A stretch of 64,000 bases of DNA, taken from NCBI RefSeq assembly GCF_042679605.1, contig NZ_JBHTMU010000015.1, forward strand, positions 32,822-96,821. Direction: 5' to 3'. The position numbers and the translations under genes were made by a program. Source of the DNA: Litorisediminicola beolgyonensis. GTDB lineage: Bacteria > Pseudomonadota > Alphaproteobacteria > Rhodobacterales > Rhodobacteraceae. The notes under the pieces were generated by a model. The model was not told where the DNA came from and did not search any database. It worked only from the letters and a program-made list of their open reading frames with translations. Position 1 is the stretch's first letter. Every line of letters begins with the position of its first letter. Of the stretch, positions 8,688 to 17,293 are shown piece after piece.

Positions 8688-9016
8688 GGAACCGTGGATG
8701 CCTTTGAACTTGAACACGACCGCTGATCGGGGCAGCGCGGAGAGCCCTGGTACGCTTCATGATTCGCATGGAGCGAATCGGTTCTCCCTATCGGGGCGAC
8801 GGCGTTGAGCGGCTCTCGCGATGGGACGTGTCGGACTTACGCACCGTCCCGAACAAGGGCCTTTCGGGTCGGCCCAATCGCACGAGTGGAACATTCAGAG
8901 ATCTGCATGAAATTTTTTCCCAATGAAAATAGCGACTTGCAAAAATGATGGGGTGTCGGATTTTCGCGCGAAGTCCCTATATTGAATGAGAAAATCTTAC
9001 CCGTGACGGATTTCGT

Positions 9017-9033
9017 CCGCAGCTTTATCCACA
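9017..9033 (+). promoter_or_regulatory. 17-bp repeat copy 2 with perfect DnaA box
   Basis: Identical to the copy at 8671-8687 and in the same orientation, 346 bases further on and 99 bases before the uvrC start. The DnaA box is at 9025-9033. It could place uvrC under DnaA control or form part of a larger DnaA-binding region. Confidence 0.7.
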
Positions 9034-9131
9034 TGCGCTCAATCGGCATTGGCTCTTGATCGGCTCTGGCGTTCGGGGCAGCCCGACGGTGTCGAATCGA
9101 GGGACGGCCGACAGCGATTCGTGAAGGTGAC

Positions 9132-11009
9132 ATGACCGAAACGACCGAAACAGCAGAGCCCCAGGGTCCGACCGGGCATGCCTGCATCCAGTCCTATCTG
9201 AAGACGCTCGACACCAGCCCGGGCGTCTACCGGATGCTCGATGCCCAGAGCCGCGTGCTCTATGTCGGCAAGGCGCGCAACCTCAAGGCGCGGGTGTCGA
9301 ACTACGCGCGCCCCGCGGGCCACAGCCCGCGCATCGACCGGATGATCCGCGAGACCGCGTCGATGATGTTCCTGACGACGCGCACCGAGACCGAGGCGCT
9401 GCTGCTCGAACAGAACCTGATCAAGCAGCTCAAGCCCAAGTTCAACGTGCTCCTGCGCGACGACAAGAGCTTCCCGAACATCCTCGTGACCGGCGATCAT
9501 ACCTTCGCGCAAATCAAGAAGCATCGCGGCGCCAAGCGCGAGAAGGGCAGCTATTACGGCCCCTTCGCCAGTGCGGGCGCGGTGAACCGCACGCTGAACC
9601 AGCTTCAGAAGGTGTTCCTGCTGCGCAACTGCTCGGATTCGGTCTTCGACAGCCGCACGCGGCCCTGTCTCCTGCACCAGATCAAGCGTTGCAGCGCGCC
9701 CTGCGTCGGCAAGGTCTCCGAGGCGGACTATGCCGAGAGCGTGCGCGATGCCGAGCGCTTCCTGTCGGGGCGCTCGACCAAGATCCAGGGCCAGCTTGCG
9801 GCACAGATGCAGGAGGCCTCGGACAACATGGAGTTCGAGCGCGCCGCCGCCCTGCGCGACCGCATCCGCGCGCTGACGCAGGTGCAGTCCTCGCAGGGCA
9901 TCAACCCGCGCGGCGTGACCGAGGCCGATATCATCGCGCTCCATATGGAGGGCGGGCAGGCCTGCGTGCAGGTCTTCTTCATCCGCGCCAACCAGAACTG
10001 GGGCAACCGGGATTTCTATCCCCGCGCCGGGATGGACGTGTCTGAGGCGGAGGTGCTCGAAGCCTTCATCGGCCAGTTCTACGACACGAAAGAGCCGCCC
10101 CGGCTCCTGCTCCTGTCCCACGGGATCGAGGATGCCGACCTGATGTGCGAGGCGCTGTCGGGCAAGCTCGGCCGGAAGGTCGCGATCGAGGTGCCCCAGC
10201 GGGGCGAGAAGGCGGAACTGGTGCAGGGCGCGATGCGCAACGCCCGCGAAAGCCTCGGCCGGAAGATGGCCGAGACCGCGACGCAGGCGAAGCTCCTGCG
10301 CGGTCTGGGCGAGGCCTTCGGGCTCGACGGCGCGCCCGAGCGGATCGAGGTCTACGACAACTCCCATATCCAGGGCGCGCACGCGGTCGGCGCGATGATC
10401 GTCGCGGGACCGGACGGGTTCCTGAAGAACCAGTATCGCAAGTTCAACATCCGCGGCGACGATCTGACGCCCGGCGACGATTTCGGCATGATGAAAGAGG
10501 TGCTGACCCGCCGCTTCAAGCGGCTCCTCAAGGAAGACCCCGACCGCGACAAGGGGCTCTGGCCCGACCTCCTTCTGATCGACGGCGGCGCCGGTCAGGT
10601 CAGCGCGGTGCACGAGATCATGGTCGAGCACGGGGTCGAGGATGTCGCGATGGTCGGCGTGGCCAAGGGCATCGACCGCGACGCGGGCAAGGAAGAGTTC
10701 CACCGCGTGGGCGAGCGGCCCTTCGCGCTCCGCCACAACGACCCGGTCCTGTACTTCGTGCAGCGCCTGCGCGACGAGGCGCACCGCTTCGCGATCGGCA
10801 CCCACCGGGCGAAGCGGTCCAAGGCGGTCTCGGCCAACCCGCTCGACGAGGTGCCGGGCGTCGGTGCCGCGCGGAAGCGGGCGCTTCTGGCGCATTTCGG
10901 CTCGGCCAAGGCGGTCAGCCGGGCGAACCTGTCGGATCTGAAGGCGGTGGACGGCGTGTCCGAAGCGCTGGCAGAGCGGATCTACGGCTTCTTCCACGAA
11001 AAAGGGTAG
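9132..11009 (+). CDS. uvrC: excinuclease ABC subunit C
   Basis: UvrC makes both incisions in nucleotide excision repair after UvrA/UvrB locate damage. The 625-residue protein has the N-terminal GIY-YIG nuclease ([20 protein letters not shown]), a cysteine-containing segment ([15 protein letters not shown]), the UvrB-interacting UVR motif ([17 protein letters not shown]), the RNase H-like endonuclease half ([15 protein letters not shown], then LLIDGGAGQ) and C-terminal helix-hairpin-helix motifs ([20 protein letters not shown]). The ATG at 9132 follows GTGAAGGTGAC. It stands alone here, without the pgsA and moa genes often found downstream in relatives. Confidence 0.98.
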   Translation: MTETTETAEPQGPTGHACIQSYLKTLDTSPGVYRMLDAQSRVLYVGKARNLKARVSNYARPAGHSPRIDRMIRETASMMFLTTRTETEALLLEQNLIKQLKPKFNVLLRDDKSFPNILVTGDHTFAQIKKHRGAKREKGSYYGPFASAGAVNRTLNQLQKVFLLRNCSDSVFDSRTRPCLLHQIKRCSAPCVGKVSEADYAESVRDAERFLSGRSTKIQGQLAAQMQEASDNMEFERAAALRDRIRALTQVQSSQGINPRGVTEADIIALHMEGGQACVQVFFIRANQNWGNRDFYPRAGMDVSEAEVLEAFIGQFYDTKEPPRLLLLSHGIEDADLMCEALSGKLGRKVAIEVPQRGEKAELVQGAMRNARESLGRKMAETATQAKLLRGLGEAFGLDGAPERIEVYDNSHIQGAHAVGAMIVAGPDGFLKNQYRKFNIRGDDLTPGDDFGMMKEVLTRRFKRLLKEDPDRDKGLWPDLLLIDGGAGQVSAVHEIMVEHGVEDVAMVGVAKGIDRDAGKEEFHRVGERPFALRHNDPVLYFVQRLRDEAHRFAIGTHRAKRSKAVSANPLDEVPGVGAARKRALLAHFGSAKAVSRANLSDLKAVDGVSEALAERIYGFFHEKG

Positions 11010-11011
11010 GG

Positions 11012-11038
11012 CGCGCCCGGGCCCGTGACCCGGGCGCG
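11012..11038. terminator. GC-rich hairpin between convergent uvrC and azoR
   Basis: Perfect 10-bp arms CGCGCCCGGG and CCCGGGCGCG enclose a 7-base loop. The hairpin fills most of the 34-base gap between two convergent genes and could stop transcription from both sides. There is no T-run, so Rho or another factor may be involved. Confidence 0.6.
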
Positions 11039-11043
11039 GAGGA

Positions 11044-11628
11044 TCAGGCGGCCAGGCGCGCGACCTGCTCTTCGGCCTTGTTGACCGTGCCTTCGGGGTC
11101 GACGGCCAGACGATCTGCCGTCACCACCTCGATATCGGTGATGCCGATGAACGACAGCACGTGCTTCACGTAGCCGCTGGCAAAGTCGATCTCGGAGCCG
11201 ACGGCGGTGCCGCCCGAGGTCACCACGAGGATCGCGCGCTTGCCGGTCAGAAGACCCTCGGGGCCCGCCTCGGAATAGCGGAAGGTCACGCCGGCGCGGG
11301 CAACCAGATCGACCCAGGCCTTGAAGGTGGTGGGCGCGGCGAAGTTGTAGATCGGCAGGCCGATCACCAGCGTGTCGGCGGCCTTCAGCTCGTCGATCAG
11401 GCTGTCGGAGAGCGCCAGCGTCTCGCGCTGCTCGGGGCTGCGCTTGTCGGCGGGGGTGAAGTTCGCGCCGATCCAGGCCTCGTCGATCAGCGGCAGCGTG
11501 TTCGAGAGGTCGCGGGTGACGACGGTTTCGGGGGCGAGGCGCTCGATCACCTGGTCGGTCAACCGGCGGGACACGGAGTCCTGGTGACGGGCGGAGCTGT
11601 CGATGCGGAGAACGGTATGTGCGGTCAT
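11044..11628 (-). CDS. azoR: FMN-dependent NADH:quinone/azo oxidoreductase
   Basis: A flavodoxin-fold protein of 194 residues of the AzoR/AcpD family. After the first strand (VLRIDSSAR) come IGLPIYNFAAPTTFKAWVD, the FMN-contacting block, and VVTSGGTAVGSEIDFA. These cytoplasmic enzymes reduce quinones and azo compounds with NADH and protect against thiol-reactive and quinone stress. The ATG at 11628 (MTAHTVLRIDSSARHQ) fits the family; an upstream start would extend across the regulatory region. It is transcribed divergently from the LysR gene, which is its likely regulator. Confidence 0.9.
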   Translation of the reverse strand: MTAHTVLRIDSSARHQDSVSRRLTDQVIERLAPETVVTRDLSNTLPLIDEAWIGANFTPADKRSPEQRETLALSDSLIDELKAADTLVIGLPIYNFAAPTTFKAWVDLVARAGVTFRYSEAGPEGLLTGKRAILVVTSGGTAVGSEIDFASGYVKHVLSFIGITDIEVVTADRLAVDPEGTVNKAEEQVARLAA

Positions 11629-11693
11629 CTGTCTGTCCAGTTCGTTTTCTGAGCCAATGAGCGGTGTCAGCCGCGTTCCCGCCTGAGTTGGGT

Positions 11694-11713
11694 ATTGCAA
11701 AAAATCACGCAAT
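11694..11713. promoter_or_regulatory. LysR-type operator between azoR and lysR genes
   Basis: An inverted repeat ATTGC-N10-GCAAT with the T-N11-A core typical of LysR-family binding sites lies in the 133-base divergent region, 49 bases before the regulator's start codon. It is the best candidate for the site through which the LysR protein controls azoR and itself. Confidence 0.55.
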
Positions 11714-11761
11714 CGCGCCACACACACAGACAGCGTGGATCGATGCACATAAGAGGACGCG

Positions 11762-12637
11762 ATGGAAAACTGGGACGAGATCCGAACGGCCTTTCAGGTC
11801 GCGCGCATGGGCACGGTCTCGGGCGCGGCCGAGGTGCTGGGCGTCCACCACGCCACGGTGATCCGGCATATCGACGCGCTGGAAGGTCGGCTGGGGGTCA
11901 AGCTCTTCCAGCGGCACGCGCGCGGCTACACCGCGACCGAGGCGGGCGCCGACCTGATGCGCGTGGCGCAGGCCACCGACGACCAGTTCCAGCAGCTTGC
12001 GGGGCGGATCAAGGGCCGCGGCTCCGAGGTTTCGGGCGAGCTGCTCGTGACCTCGCTGATCAATTTCGCGCCGCAGCTCCTTCCCGCGCTTGCGAGCTTC
12101 CGCGAGCTCTACCCCGAGGTGACGCTCCGCTACCTGACCGATGACCGGGTCTTCCGGCTCGAATATGGCGAGGCGCATGTGGCGCTCCGGGCCGGACCGC
12201 AGCCGCAGGAGCCGGACAACGTGGTCCAGCCGTTCCAGCGCGCTCAGGTCGGTCTCTACGCGGCCAAGTCCTACATCGCCGAGCACGGCCTCCCGACCGC
12301 GCCTTCGGAATTCGCCAAGCACCGCTTCGTCGGCCATGACAATCACGAGAACCGCGCGCCCTTCTTCCGCTGGATGTCGTCGACCGTCCCGCGCGAGAAC
12401 GTGGTCTTCCGCTCGGCCGACACGCGTGTCCTCGAGCGCGCCGTGGTCGAGGGGATCGGCATCGGCTTCGTCGGCGGTCGCGCCGCGGCCGCGCATCCCG
12501 ACCTGACCGAGATCATGCCGCCCCTGGACGACTGGAGCGTGCAGCTCTGGCTCGTCACACATGTCGACCTGCACCGCACCGCGAAGGTGCAGGCCTTCCT
12601 CAAGCATCTCAAAGAGCAGTCGGCGGGCGAGGCGTGA
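11762..12637 (+). CDS. LysR-family transcriptional regulator
   Basis: A 291-residue regulator with an N-terminal winged helix-turn-helix (NWDEIRTAFQVARMGTVSGA, then AEVLGVHHATVIRHIDALE) and the usual C-terminal effector-binding domain. The inducer is unknown. The divergent azoreductase and the co-transcribed EamA exporter suggest a response to quinones, azo compounds or another electrophile, which is inference from position. The stop codon overlaps the GTG start of the exporter gene (GTGA at 12634-12637), so the two are probably translated together. Confidence 0.92.
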   Translation: MENWDEIRTAFQVARMGTVSGAAEVLGVHHATVIRHIDALEGRLGVKLFQRHARGYTATEAGADLMRVAQATDDQFQQLAGRIKGRGSEVSGELLVTSLINFAPQLLPALASFRELYPEVTLRYLTDDRVFRLEYGEAHVALRAGPQPQEPDNVVQPFQRAQVGLYAAKSYIAEHGLPTAPSEFAKHRFVGHDNHENRAPFFRWMSSTVPRENVVFRSADTRVLERAVVEGIGIGFVGGRAAAAHPDLTEIMPPLDDWSVQLWLVTHVDLHRTAKVQAFLKHLKEQSAGEA

Positions 12638-13578
12638 GCGGCGCGGCCAGGGGCCATCTCGCGATGCTCGCCTTCTCGGCCCTCGTGGCCGGGTCGTTCT
12701 CGCTCGGGCGCATGGCCGCGCCTCTGATCTCGCCCGACGCGTTCAACGCGGTGCGTTTCGTGATCGCGGGCGGCATCATGCTGGTCTGGCTGCGGGCCTC
12801 CGGACCGATCCGTCCCGCGGCCTTCGCGGCGCCCTGGCGCTATCTGCTGCTCGCCGGGCTCTTCGTCTTCTACTTCGTCACCATGTTCGAAGGGCTGAAG
12901 ACGGCGGCGCCGGTCAGCCTCTCGGCGGTGTTCACGCTGACCCCGGTGATCAGCGCGGTCTTCGGCTGGTGGCTCTTGCGTCAGGCCACGACGCTGCGCA
13001 TGGCGCTGGCCCTGACCATCGGAGGCATCGGTGCGCTCTGGGTGGTGTTCCGCGCCGACTGGCAGGCGTTCCTCGGATTCGCGGTTGGGCAGGGCGAGAC
13101 GATCTATTTCACTGGCGTCCTGGCCCATGCGCTCTACACCCCGCTCCTGAAACGCCTGAACCGCGGCGAGAGCGCGGCCGAGTTCAATACCGGGGTGCTG
13201 GTGACCGGCGCGGTGTTGCTCCTGCTTTGGGGCGGGCCGTCGATCGTTGATACGGACTGGGCGCGCCTGCCGCCGATCGTCTGGATCACGCTCGGCTACA
13301 CGGCGACCTTCGCCACCGTGGTCAGCTTCGCCTGCCTGCGCTTCGGCGCGCAGCATCTGCCCTCGGCCAAGGTCATGGCTTACACCTATCTCGTCCCGAG
13401 CTGGGTGCTGGTCTGGGAGCTCGCGCTCGGAAACGGCACGCCCGCGGGCACGATCCTCGTGGGCGTCGGACTGACGGCCATCGCGCTGCTTCTCCTGTTG
13501 CGGGACGAGGAGGCTAGGTCTCCTCGGGCGGCTGAAGCCGCTCCTGCGTCAGGAACCGTTCGAACGCATCGAGATTGA
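12634..13578 (+). CDS. EamA/DMT-family transporter
   Basis: A membrane protein of 314 residues with about ten hydrophobic helices in two EamA repeats (drug/metabolite transporter superfamily, RhaT/YdcZ type). The first repeat contains FSLGRMAAPLISPDAFNAVR and the second begins after QAFLGFAVGQGETIYFTGVL. Such proteins export amino acids, metabolites or drugs. The GTG start overlaps the stop codon of the LysR gene. Its last 65 bases overlap the convergent ArsR gene; the C-terminal tail encoded there (EEARSPRAAEAAPASGTV) is hydrophilic and lies outside the transporter fold. Confidence 0.88.
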   Translation: MSGAARGHLAMLAFSALVAGSFSLGRMAAPLISPDAFNAVRFVIAGGIMLVWLRASGPIRPAAFAAPWRYLLLAGLFVFYFVTMFEGLKTAAPVSLSAVFTLTPVISAVFGWWLLRQATTLRMALALTIGGIGALWVVFRADWQAFLGFAVGQGETIYFTGVLAHALYTPLLKRLNRGESAAEFNTGVLVTGAVLLLLWGGPSIVDTDWARLPPIVWITLGYTATFATVVSFACLRFGAQHLPSAKVMAYTYLVPSWVLVWELALGNGTPAGTILVGVGLTAIALLLLLRDEEARSPRAAEAAPASGTVRTHRD

Positions 13579-13861
13579 TCGCCTCGAACTGCCCGAAGCT
13601 CTGCATCCAGACGCTGGCATGGCGCATCGCGTCGGGATCGAGCTGGCACCACTTCACCCGGCCGCGCTTGTCCTGGCTGATCAGACCGGCGGCGGCGAGG
13701 ATCGCGAGGTGCTTGGAGATCGCCGCCAGCGACATCTCGAACGGTTCGGCCACGTCGGTCACCGCCATGTCGTCCTCGAGCAGCATCTCGAGGATGCGAC
13801 GCCGGGTCGGGTCCGCGAGAGCGGCGAAAACGGCGTCGAGATCCGGGGCGGGGCGGGGCAT
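13514..13861 (-). CDS. ArsR-family helix-turn-helix regulator
   Basis: A small winged-helix protein of 115 residues beginning MPRPAPDLDAVFAALADPTR, with the ArsR signature ADPTRRRILEMLLEDDMAV and recognition helix MSLAAISKHLAILAAAGLIS. It lacks the CxC metal site of ArsR/SmtB, placing it in the non-metal branch often found beside START/AHSA1-domain genes; none is present here. The C-terminal part (QSFGQFEAINLDAFERFL) is typical of that branch. The gene overlaps the end of the EamA gene by 65 bases, tail to tail. Confidence 0.88.
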   Translation of the reverse strand: MPRPAPDLDAVFAALADPTRRRILEMLLEDDMAVTDVAEPFEMSLAAISKHLAILAAAGLISQDKRGRVKWCQLDPDAMRHASVWMQSFGQFEAINLDAFERFLTQERLQPPEET

Positions 13862-14058
13862 GCGGGAGCATAGACGCCGCGCCTTGCTCCGGGTCAAGCG
13901 CGATTCTGTCGCGCAGCATCGGTGCGCCGGAGGCGGCGGGATCGGGGCAAAAACCGAGCCAGACGGTGGGAAAATTGCGGAAAACTCTCCGGGAATGCGC
14001 GAAAAGCCGCGCGAATAGGCACATTATCAAGACTTGTGTGATTGCATGGCCGCAGTTT

Positions 14059-14084
14059 TTGACTTTGCGTGTTGCCAGTATAGC
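14059..14084 (+). promoter_or_regulatory. candidate sigma-70 promoter for the small secreted protein
   Basis: TTGACT (14059-14064) is followed by TATAGCTT (14079-14086) in an otherwise gene-free 300-base stretch (13862-14161), about 75 bases before the ATG at 14162. Taking TAGCTT as the -10 gives a 16-base spacer; taking TATAGC gives 14. The rest of the gap shows nothing else recognisable. Confidence 0.4.
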
Positions 14085-14161
14085 TTGGGCGATGGTAACC
14101 CGAAGCCGGAGACGTGTATAAACGCGACCAGGCGAACCCATAGTTATTGAGGAAGAGACTC

Positions 14162-14431
14162 ATGACCACGACCATCAAGGCTCTGATCACCGCGGCCGCA
14201 GCCACCGCACTGACCGCAACCTCGGCCTTCGCTGGCGGCAAAGATGCCGTGATGATGGAGCCGGACGTGATCGTCGTCGAAGACGAAATGGTCGCTCCCT
14301 CCTCCTCGAGCTTCCCGATGGGCTCGACCGGCGCGCTCGTCGCAGGCGGCATCGTCGCAGCGGCCGCTCTGGCAGCCGTTCTGTCGGACGACGACGAGAG
14401 CGACACCTCGACCGAAGAAGACGCAGAGTAA
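14162..14431 (+). CDS. small secreted acidic protein with C-terminal membrane segment
   Basis: The product has 89 residues: a cleavable signal peptide (MTTTIKALITAAAATALTAT, SAFA), a short acidic region with VIVVEDEMV, a hydrophobic segment rich in Ala and Val (TGALVAGGIVAAAALAAVLS) and a very acidic end (DDDESDTSTEEDAE). The layout matches small Rhodobacterales proteins annotated only as hypothetical, probably inserted in the inner membrane after export. GAGGAAGAG before the ATG at 14162 supports this start over the in-frame TTG at 14147. A strong terminator follows, so it is a single-gene transcript. Confidence 0.75.
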   Translation: MTTTIKALITAAAATALTATSAFAGGKDAVMMEPDVIVVEDEMVAPSSSSFPMGSTGALVAGGIVAAAALAAVLSDDDESDTSTEEDAE

Positions 14432-14464
14432 TTTGCCCGCAGCATAGCTGCACAAAGGTTTCCT

Positions 14465-14500
14465 GAAAGGCGCGCTCGAATGGGCGCGCCTTTCTCTTTT
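14465..14500 (+). terminator. intrinsic terminator after the small secreted protein gene
   Basis: Arms GAAAGGCGCGC and GCGCGCCTTTC are perfect complements around an 8-base loop, followed by the T-rich tail TTTCTCTTTT. It separates the small gene from the ATP synthase operon. Confidence 0.9.
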
Positions 14501-14612
14501 CCGGCCCCCGCACAGATCCTCAACCGACGGGTTGAATAAGCATTTCCGCCAGATGGCGTCGAGGATGCCCGGTGCGGGTGAAAATTTCCTTTGAATCCAG
14601 TCAATTGCGCGA

Positions 14613-14630
14613 AGTTGACTCCTGTCAACT
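14613..14630. promoter_or_regulatory. palindrome upstream of the F0 ATP synthase operon
   Basis: AGTTGAC-tcct-GTCAACT is a perfect 7-bp inverted repeat 45 bases before the atpI start. Its left arm contains TTGACT, which with TAGCAC 17 bases later (14638-14643) could be a promoter, so the palindrome would overlap the -35 element as an operator would. No regulator is suggested by the context. Confidence 0.4.
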
Positions 14631-14675
14631 CTCCGCGTAGCACCAGCGCGACACTCCAAGTGGAGCTTCGCGCCC

Positions 14676-15020
14676 GTGGCTAACCCCGAGGACAAGAGCC
14701 GCATGGCCGCACTCGAGGCCCGGATCGCAGCGGCCAAGGCGGCCAAAGCGCCGCAGCGAAAGCACCAGGAGGAGCACTATTCTCAGGCGCATCTTGCCTG
14801 GAGGATGGTGATTGAACTTGTGGCCGGTCTGGGGATCGGCTTCGGCATCGGCTTCGGGTTGGACGCCCTTCTGGGAACGCGTCCCTGGGCCTTGGTGCTG
14901 TTTACATTGCTGGGCTTCGTGGCGGGCGTGAAAACGATGATCCGCAGCGCCAACGAGATCCAAGAGACGAAGCTGGCCGAACAGGCCGGAGAGAACGAGG
15001 GAACACGCGATGGCGACTGA
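14676..15020 (+). CDS. atpI: ATP synthase protein I
   Basis: A 114-residue accessory protein encoded first in the F0 operon. It has a charged, Ala/Lys-rich N-terminal helix ([18 protein letters not shown]) and two transmembrane helices ([20 protein letters not shown] and [17 protein letters not shown]). AtpI proteins assist c-ring assembly and perhaps Mg2+ supply but are not part of the finished enzyme. The start is GTG at 14676. The end overlaps the atpB start by 11 bases. Confidence 0.92.
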   Translation: MANPEDKSRMAALEARIAAAKAAKAPQRKHQEEHYSQAHLAWRMVIELVAGLGIGFGIGFGLDALLGTRPWALVLFTLLGFVAGVKTMIRSANEIQETKLAEQAGENEGTRDGD

Positions 15021-15777
15021 AGCAGCAGGCGGGCACGGCGAAGCGGAAACCGGTCTGGTCTTCCACCCGATGGACCAGTTCATCGTCAGCCCGCTCTTCG
15101 GAGACGGGCCGGTGGGCATGTTCACCATCACCAACGTCACGCTCTGGATGGCGATCACCGTGCTCGCCGTGATCCTGCTCCTGGTCGTCGGCTCCTCGGG
15201 CCGCTCGATCGTCCCGGGCCGTCTGCAATCCGTGGCCGAGCTGGCCTACGGTTTCATCTACAAGATGGTCGAGGACGTCACCGGCAAGGAAGGCGTCAAG
15301 TACTTCCCCTACATCATGACGCTCTTCATGTTCATCGTGCTCGCGAACGTGCTGGGCCTGATCCCGATGGCCTTCACCACCACCAGCCACATCGCCGTGA
15401 CCGGCATCCTAGCGATGGCGGTGTTCCTCGCGGTCACCATCCTCGGCTTCATCAAGCACGGCGCGCATTTCCTCGAACTGTTCTGGGTGAGCTCGGCGCC
15501 CCTGGCGCTTCGGCCGATCCTCGCCGTGATCGAGGTGATCTCGTATTTCGTGCGCCCCGTGAGCCACTCCATCCGTCTTGCCGGCAACATGATGGCCGGT
15601 CACGCGGTGATCAAGGTGTTCGCGGCCTTCGCCGCCATCGCCGCGATCTCGCCGCTCTCGGTCCTGGCGATCACCGCCATGTACGGGCTGGAAATCCTCG
15701 TGGCCTTCATCCAGGCCTACGTGTTCACCATCCTGACCTGCGTCTACCTCAAGGACGCGCTGCATCCGCATCACTAA
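15010..15777 (+). CDS. atpB: ATP synthase F0 subunit a
   Basis: Subunit a (255 residues) forms the two proton half-channels next to the c-ring. The essential arginine lies in [16 protein letters not shown], about residue 187, and the last helices contain [16 protein letters not shown], the conserved subunit a motif. Five to six membrane helices are visible. The gene overlaps atpI by 11 bases and is followed 65 bases later by atpE with its own Shine-Dalgarno sequence (AAGGAGAGAAG). Confidence 0.97.
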   Translation: MATEAAGGHGEAETGLVFHPMDQFIVSPLFGDGPVGMFTITNVTLWMAITVLAVILLLVVGSSGRSIVPGRLQSVAELAYGFIYKMVEDVTGKEGVKYFPYIMTLFMFIVLANVLGLIPMAFTTTSHIAVTGILAMAVFLAVTILGFIKHGAHFLELFWVSSAPLALRPILAVIEVISYFVRPVSHSIRLAGNMMAGHAVIKVFAAFAAIAAISPLSVLAITAMYGLEILVAFIQAYVFTILTCVYLKDALHPHH

Positions 15778-15842
15778 GGGCGGTGCGCAGGGTGCGCATC
15801 CCCTCCGACATCCACGCAATTCCATCGTAAGGAGAGAAGATC

Positions 15843-16079
15843 ATGGAAGGCGATATCGTACAAATGGGCGCATTCATCGGCGCGGGCCTCGCATGCATGG
15901 GCATGGGTGGCGCAGCCGTCGGTGTGGGCAACGTGGCTGGCAACTTCCTTGCCGGTGCCCTGCGCAACCCGTCCGCAGCCGCGTCGCAGACCGCGACCCT
16001 CTTCATCGGCATCGCGTTCGCAGAAGCGCTGGGGATCTTCTCGTTTCTCGTCGCGCTCCTGCTGATGTTCGCCGTCTAA
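15843..16079 (+). CDS. atpE: ATP synthase F0 subunit c
   Basis: A 78-residue hairpin protein of two membrane helices that forms the rotor ring. The glycine-rich first helix has [15 protein letters not shown], the polar loop is RNPSAA, and the proton-carrying carboxylate is Glu61 in IAFAEALG, with no sodium-binding pattern. Strong ribosome binding (AAGGAGAG) and a downstream stem-loop fit the need for many copies per complex. Confidence 0.98.
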   Translation: MEGDIVQMGAFIGAGLACMGMGGAAVGVGNVAGNFLAGALRNPSAAASQTATLFIGIAFAEALGIFSFLVALLLMFAV

Positions 16080-16105
16080 GACGCTCCGACACCGATCCTT
16101 ACGCG

Positions 16106-16135
16106 CGGGCGGTGCCGGGTCTCCCGGCCCGCCCG
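16106..16135 (+). promoter_or_regulatory. intercistronic stem-loop after atpE
   Basis: CGGGCGG-t-GCCGGG pairs with CCCGGC-CCGCCCG, giving 13 base pairs with one bulged T and a 3-base loop. There is no T-run, so it is unlikely to be a full terminator. Its place directly after atpE fits a 3'-end stabiliser or partial terminator that raises subunit c levels over b and b'. Confidence 0.65.
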
Positions 16136-16162
16136 TGACACCAGATTGATCCGGAGAACGAC

Positions 16163-16702
16163 ATGGCGACCGAACAAGTAGCCGAGGGCGTGGCGCAGAG
16201 CCCCGAAACCGCACCCGGCATGCCGCAGCTCGATTTCTCGACCTTCGGCAACCAGATTTTCTGGCTCGTGGTCACGCTGGTCGTGATCTACTTCGTGCTG
16301 TCGCGGATCGCGCTGCCGCGGATCGCGGCGATCCTCGCGGAACGCCAGGGCACGATCACCAACGACCTCGCCCGGGCCGAAGACCTCAAGAAGCAGGCCG
16401 AAGAGGCCGAGGCCGCCTATGAGAAGGCGCTCGCCGACGCGCGGGCCGAATCTCAGAAGATCGCCGAAGAGACCCGCGAGGAGATCAAGGCGCAGGTGGC
16501 CGAGGAACAGGCCAAGGCCGACGCCCGCATCGCCGAGAAGACCGCCGAATCCGAGAAGGCAATCCAGGAGATCCGCGCCTCGGCGCTGGAGAACGTGGAG
16601 GTTGTCGCCAAGGACACCGCCGAGGCCCTCGTGGCCGCGCTGGGCGGCTCTGCCGACAAGGGCCAGATCGACGCTGCCGTGAACGACCGGCTGAAAGGAT
16701 GA
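16163..16702 (+). CDS. atpX: ATP synthase F0 subunit b'
   Basis: A 179-residue stator subunit: an N-terminal tail with [20 protein letters not shown], a single membrane helix, then a long charged coiled coil ([20 protein letters not shown]) and a C-terminal segment contacting F1. Photosynthetic and related alphaproteobacteria encode two unequal b subunits that form a heterodimer; this is the b' copy by sequence and position, the atpX of Rhodobacter. Its last 4 bases overlap the atpF start. Confidence 0.95.
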   Translation: MATEQVAEGVAQSPETAPGMPQLDFSTFGNQIFWLVVTLVVIYFVLSRIALPRIAAILAERQGTITNDLARAEDLKKQAEEAEAAYEKALADARAESQKIAEETREEIKAQVAEEQAKADARIAEKTAESEKAIQEIRASALENVEVVAKDTAEALVAALGGSADKGQIDAAVNDRLKG

Positions 16703-17271
16703 GCGACATGAGACATCTTGCTCTGACCGCTGCCGCGCTGGGGGCTGTCGCAAGCCCCGCCGCCGCGGCGTCCGGCCCGTTCTTTTCGCTGCACAACACC
16801 AACTTCGTTGTGCTCCTGGCCTTCCTGCTCTTCATCGCGGTCCTGATCTACTTCAAGGTCCCGACGCTTCTGGCGGGCATGCTCGACAAGCGTGCCGAGG
16901 GCATCCAGAAGGAGCTCGACGAGGCGCGCGCGCTGCGCGAGGAAGCCCAGAGCCTTCTGGCCTCCTACGAGCGCAAGGCTCGCGAGGTCCAGGACCAGGC
17001 CGACCGTATCGTCGCGCATGCCCGCGAAGACGCCAAGGCGCAGGCCGAGCAGGCCAAGGTCGATCTGCAGAAATCCATCGAACGCCGCCTCGCGGCCGCC
17101 GAGGAGCAGATCGAATCCGCGCAGGACGATGCGGTCCGCGAAGTGCGCGAACGCGCCATCGCGGTCGCCGTCGAGGCGGCGCGCCAGGTCATGGCGCAGC
17201 AGATGAGCGCCGAGCAGCGCTCCAAGCTGATCGACGAGTCGATCGAGACGGTCGGGCAGAAACTGCACTGA
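16699..17271 (+). CDS. atpF: ATP synthase F0 subunit b
   Basis: The second stator subunit (190 residues). A signal-like hydrophobic N-terminus ([20 protein letters not shown]) precedes the true membrane helix ([20 protein letters not shown]), then comes a long coiled coil with [20 protein letters not shown]. It pairs with b' to hold F1 against rotation. It overlaps the upstream gene (ATGA at 16699-16702) and ends the operon. F1 genes are not in the window, as expected for alphaproteobacteria, where the F0 and F1 operons are separate. Confidence 0.96.
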   Translation: MSDMRHLALTAAALGAVASPAAAASGPFFSLHNTNFVVLLAFLLFIAVLIYFKVPTLLAGMLDKRAEGIQKELDEARALREEAQSLLASYERKAREVQDQADRIVAHAREDAKAQAEQAKVDLQKSIERRLAAAEEQIESAQDDAVREVRERAIAVAVEAARQVMAQQMSAEQRSKLIDESIETVGQKLH

Positions 17272-17293
17272 TCTTTCGATCCAGACTTTATTG

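Larger units (their letters stand above)
8261..9131. other. 871-bp AT-rich gene-free region with DnaA boxes
   Basis: No open frame here has coding character. Contents in order: a hairpin GTGGCCC-tt-GGGCCAC just after the SDR stop (8269-8284); a small hairpin at 8440-8454; a terminator-like structure ending in seven T residues (8544-8573); a strongly AT-rich stretch of about 100 bases (8567-8670); a perfect DnaA box (8679-8687); an inverted GATTCGC/GCGAATC pair containing two GANTC sites (8761-8779); a second AT-rich stretch (8907-8995); and a second perfect DnaA box (9025-9033). The layout resembles a replication origin or a DnaA-controlled leader upstream of uvrC. Confidence 0.6.

Noticed and set aside
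9039..10997. A 652-codon open frame antisense to uvrC
   Set aside because: It mirrors the uvrC gene exactly, has biased composition typical of GC-rich antisense frames and no family motifs or ribosome-binding site.
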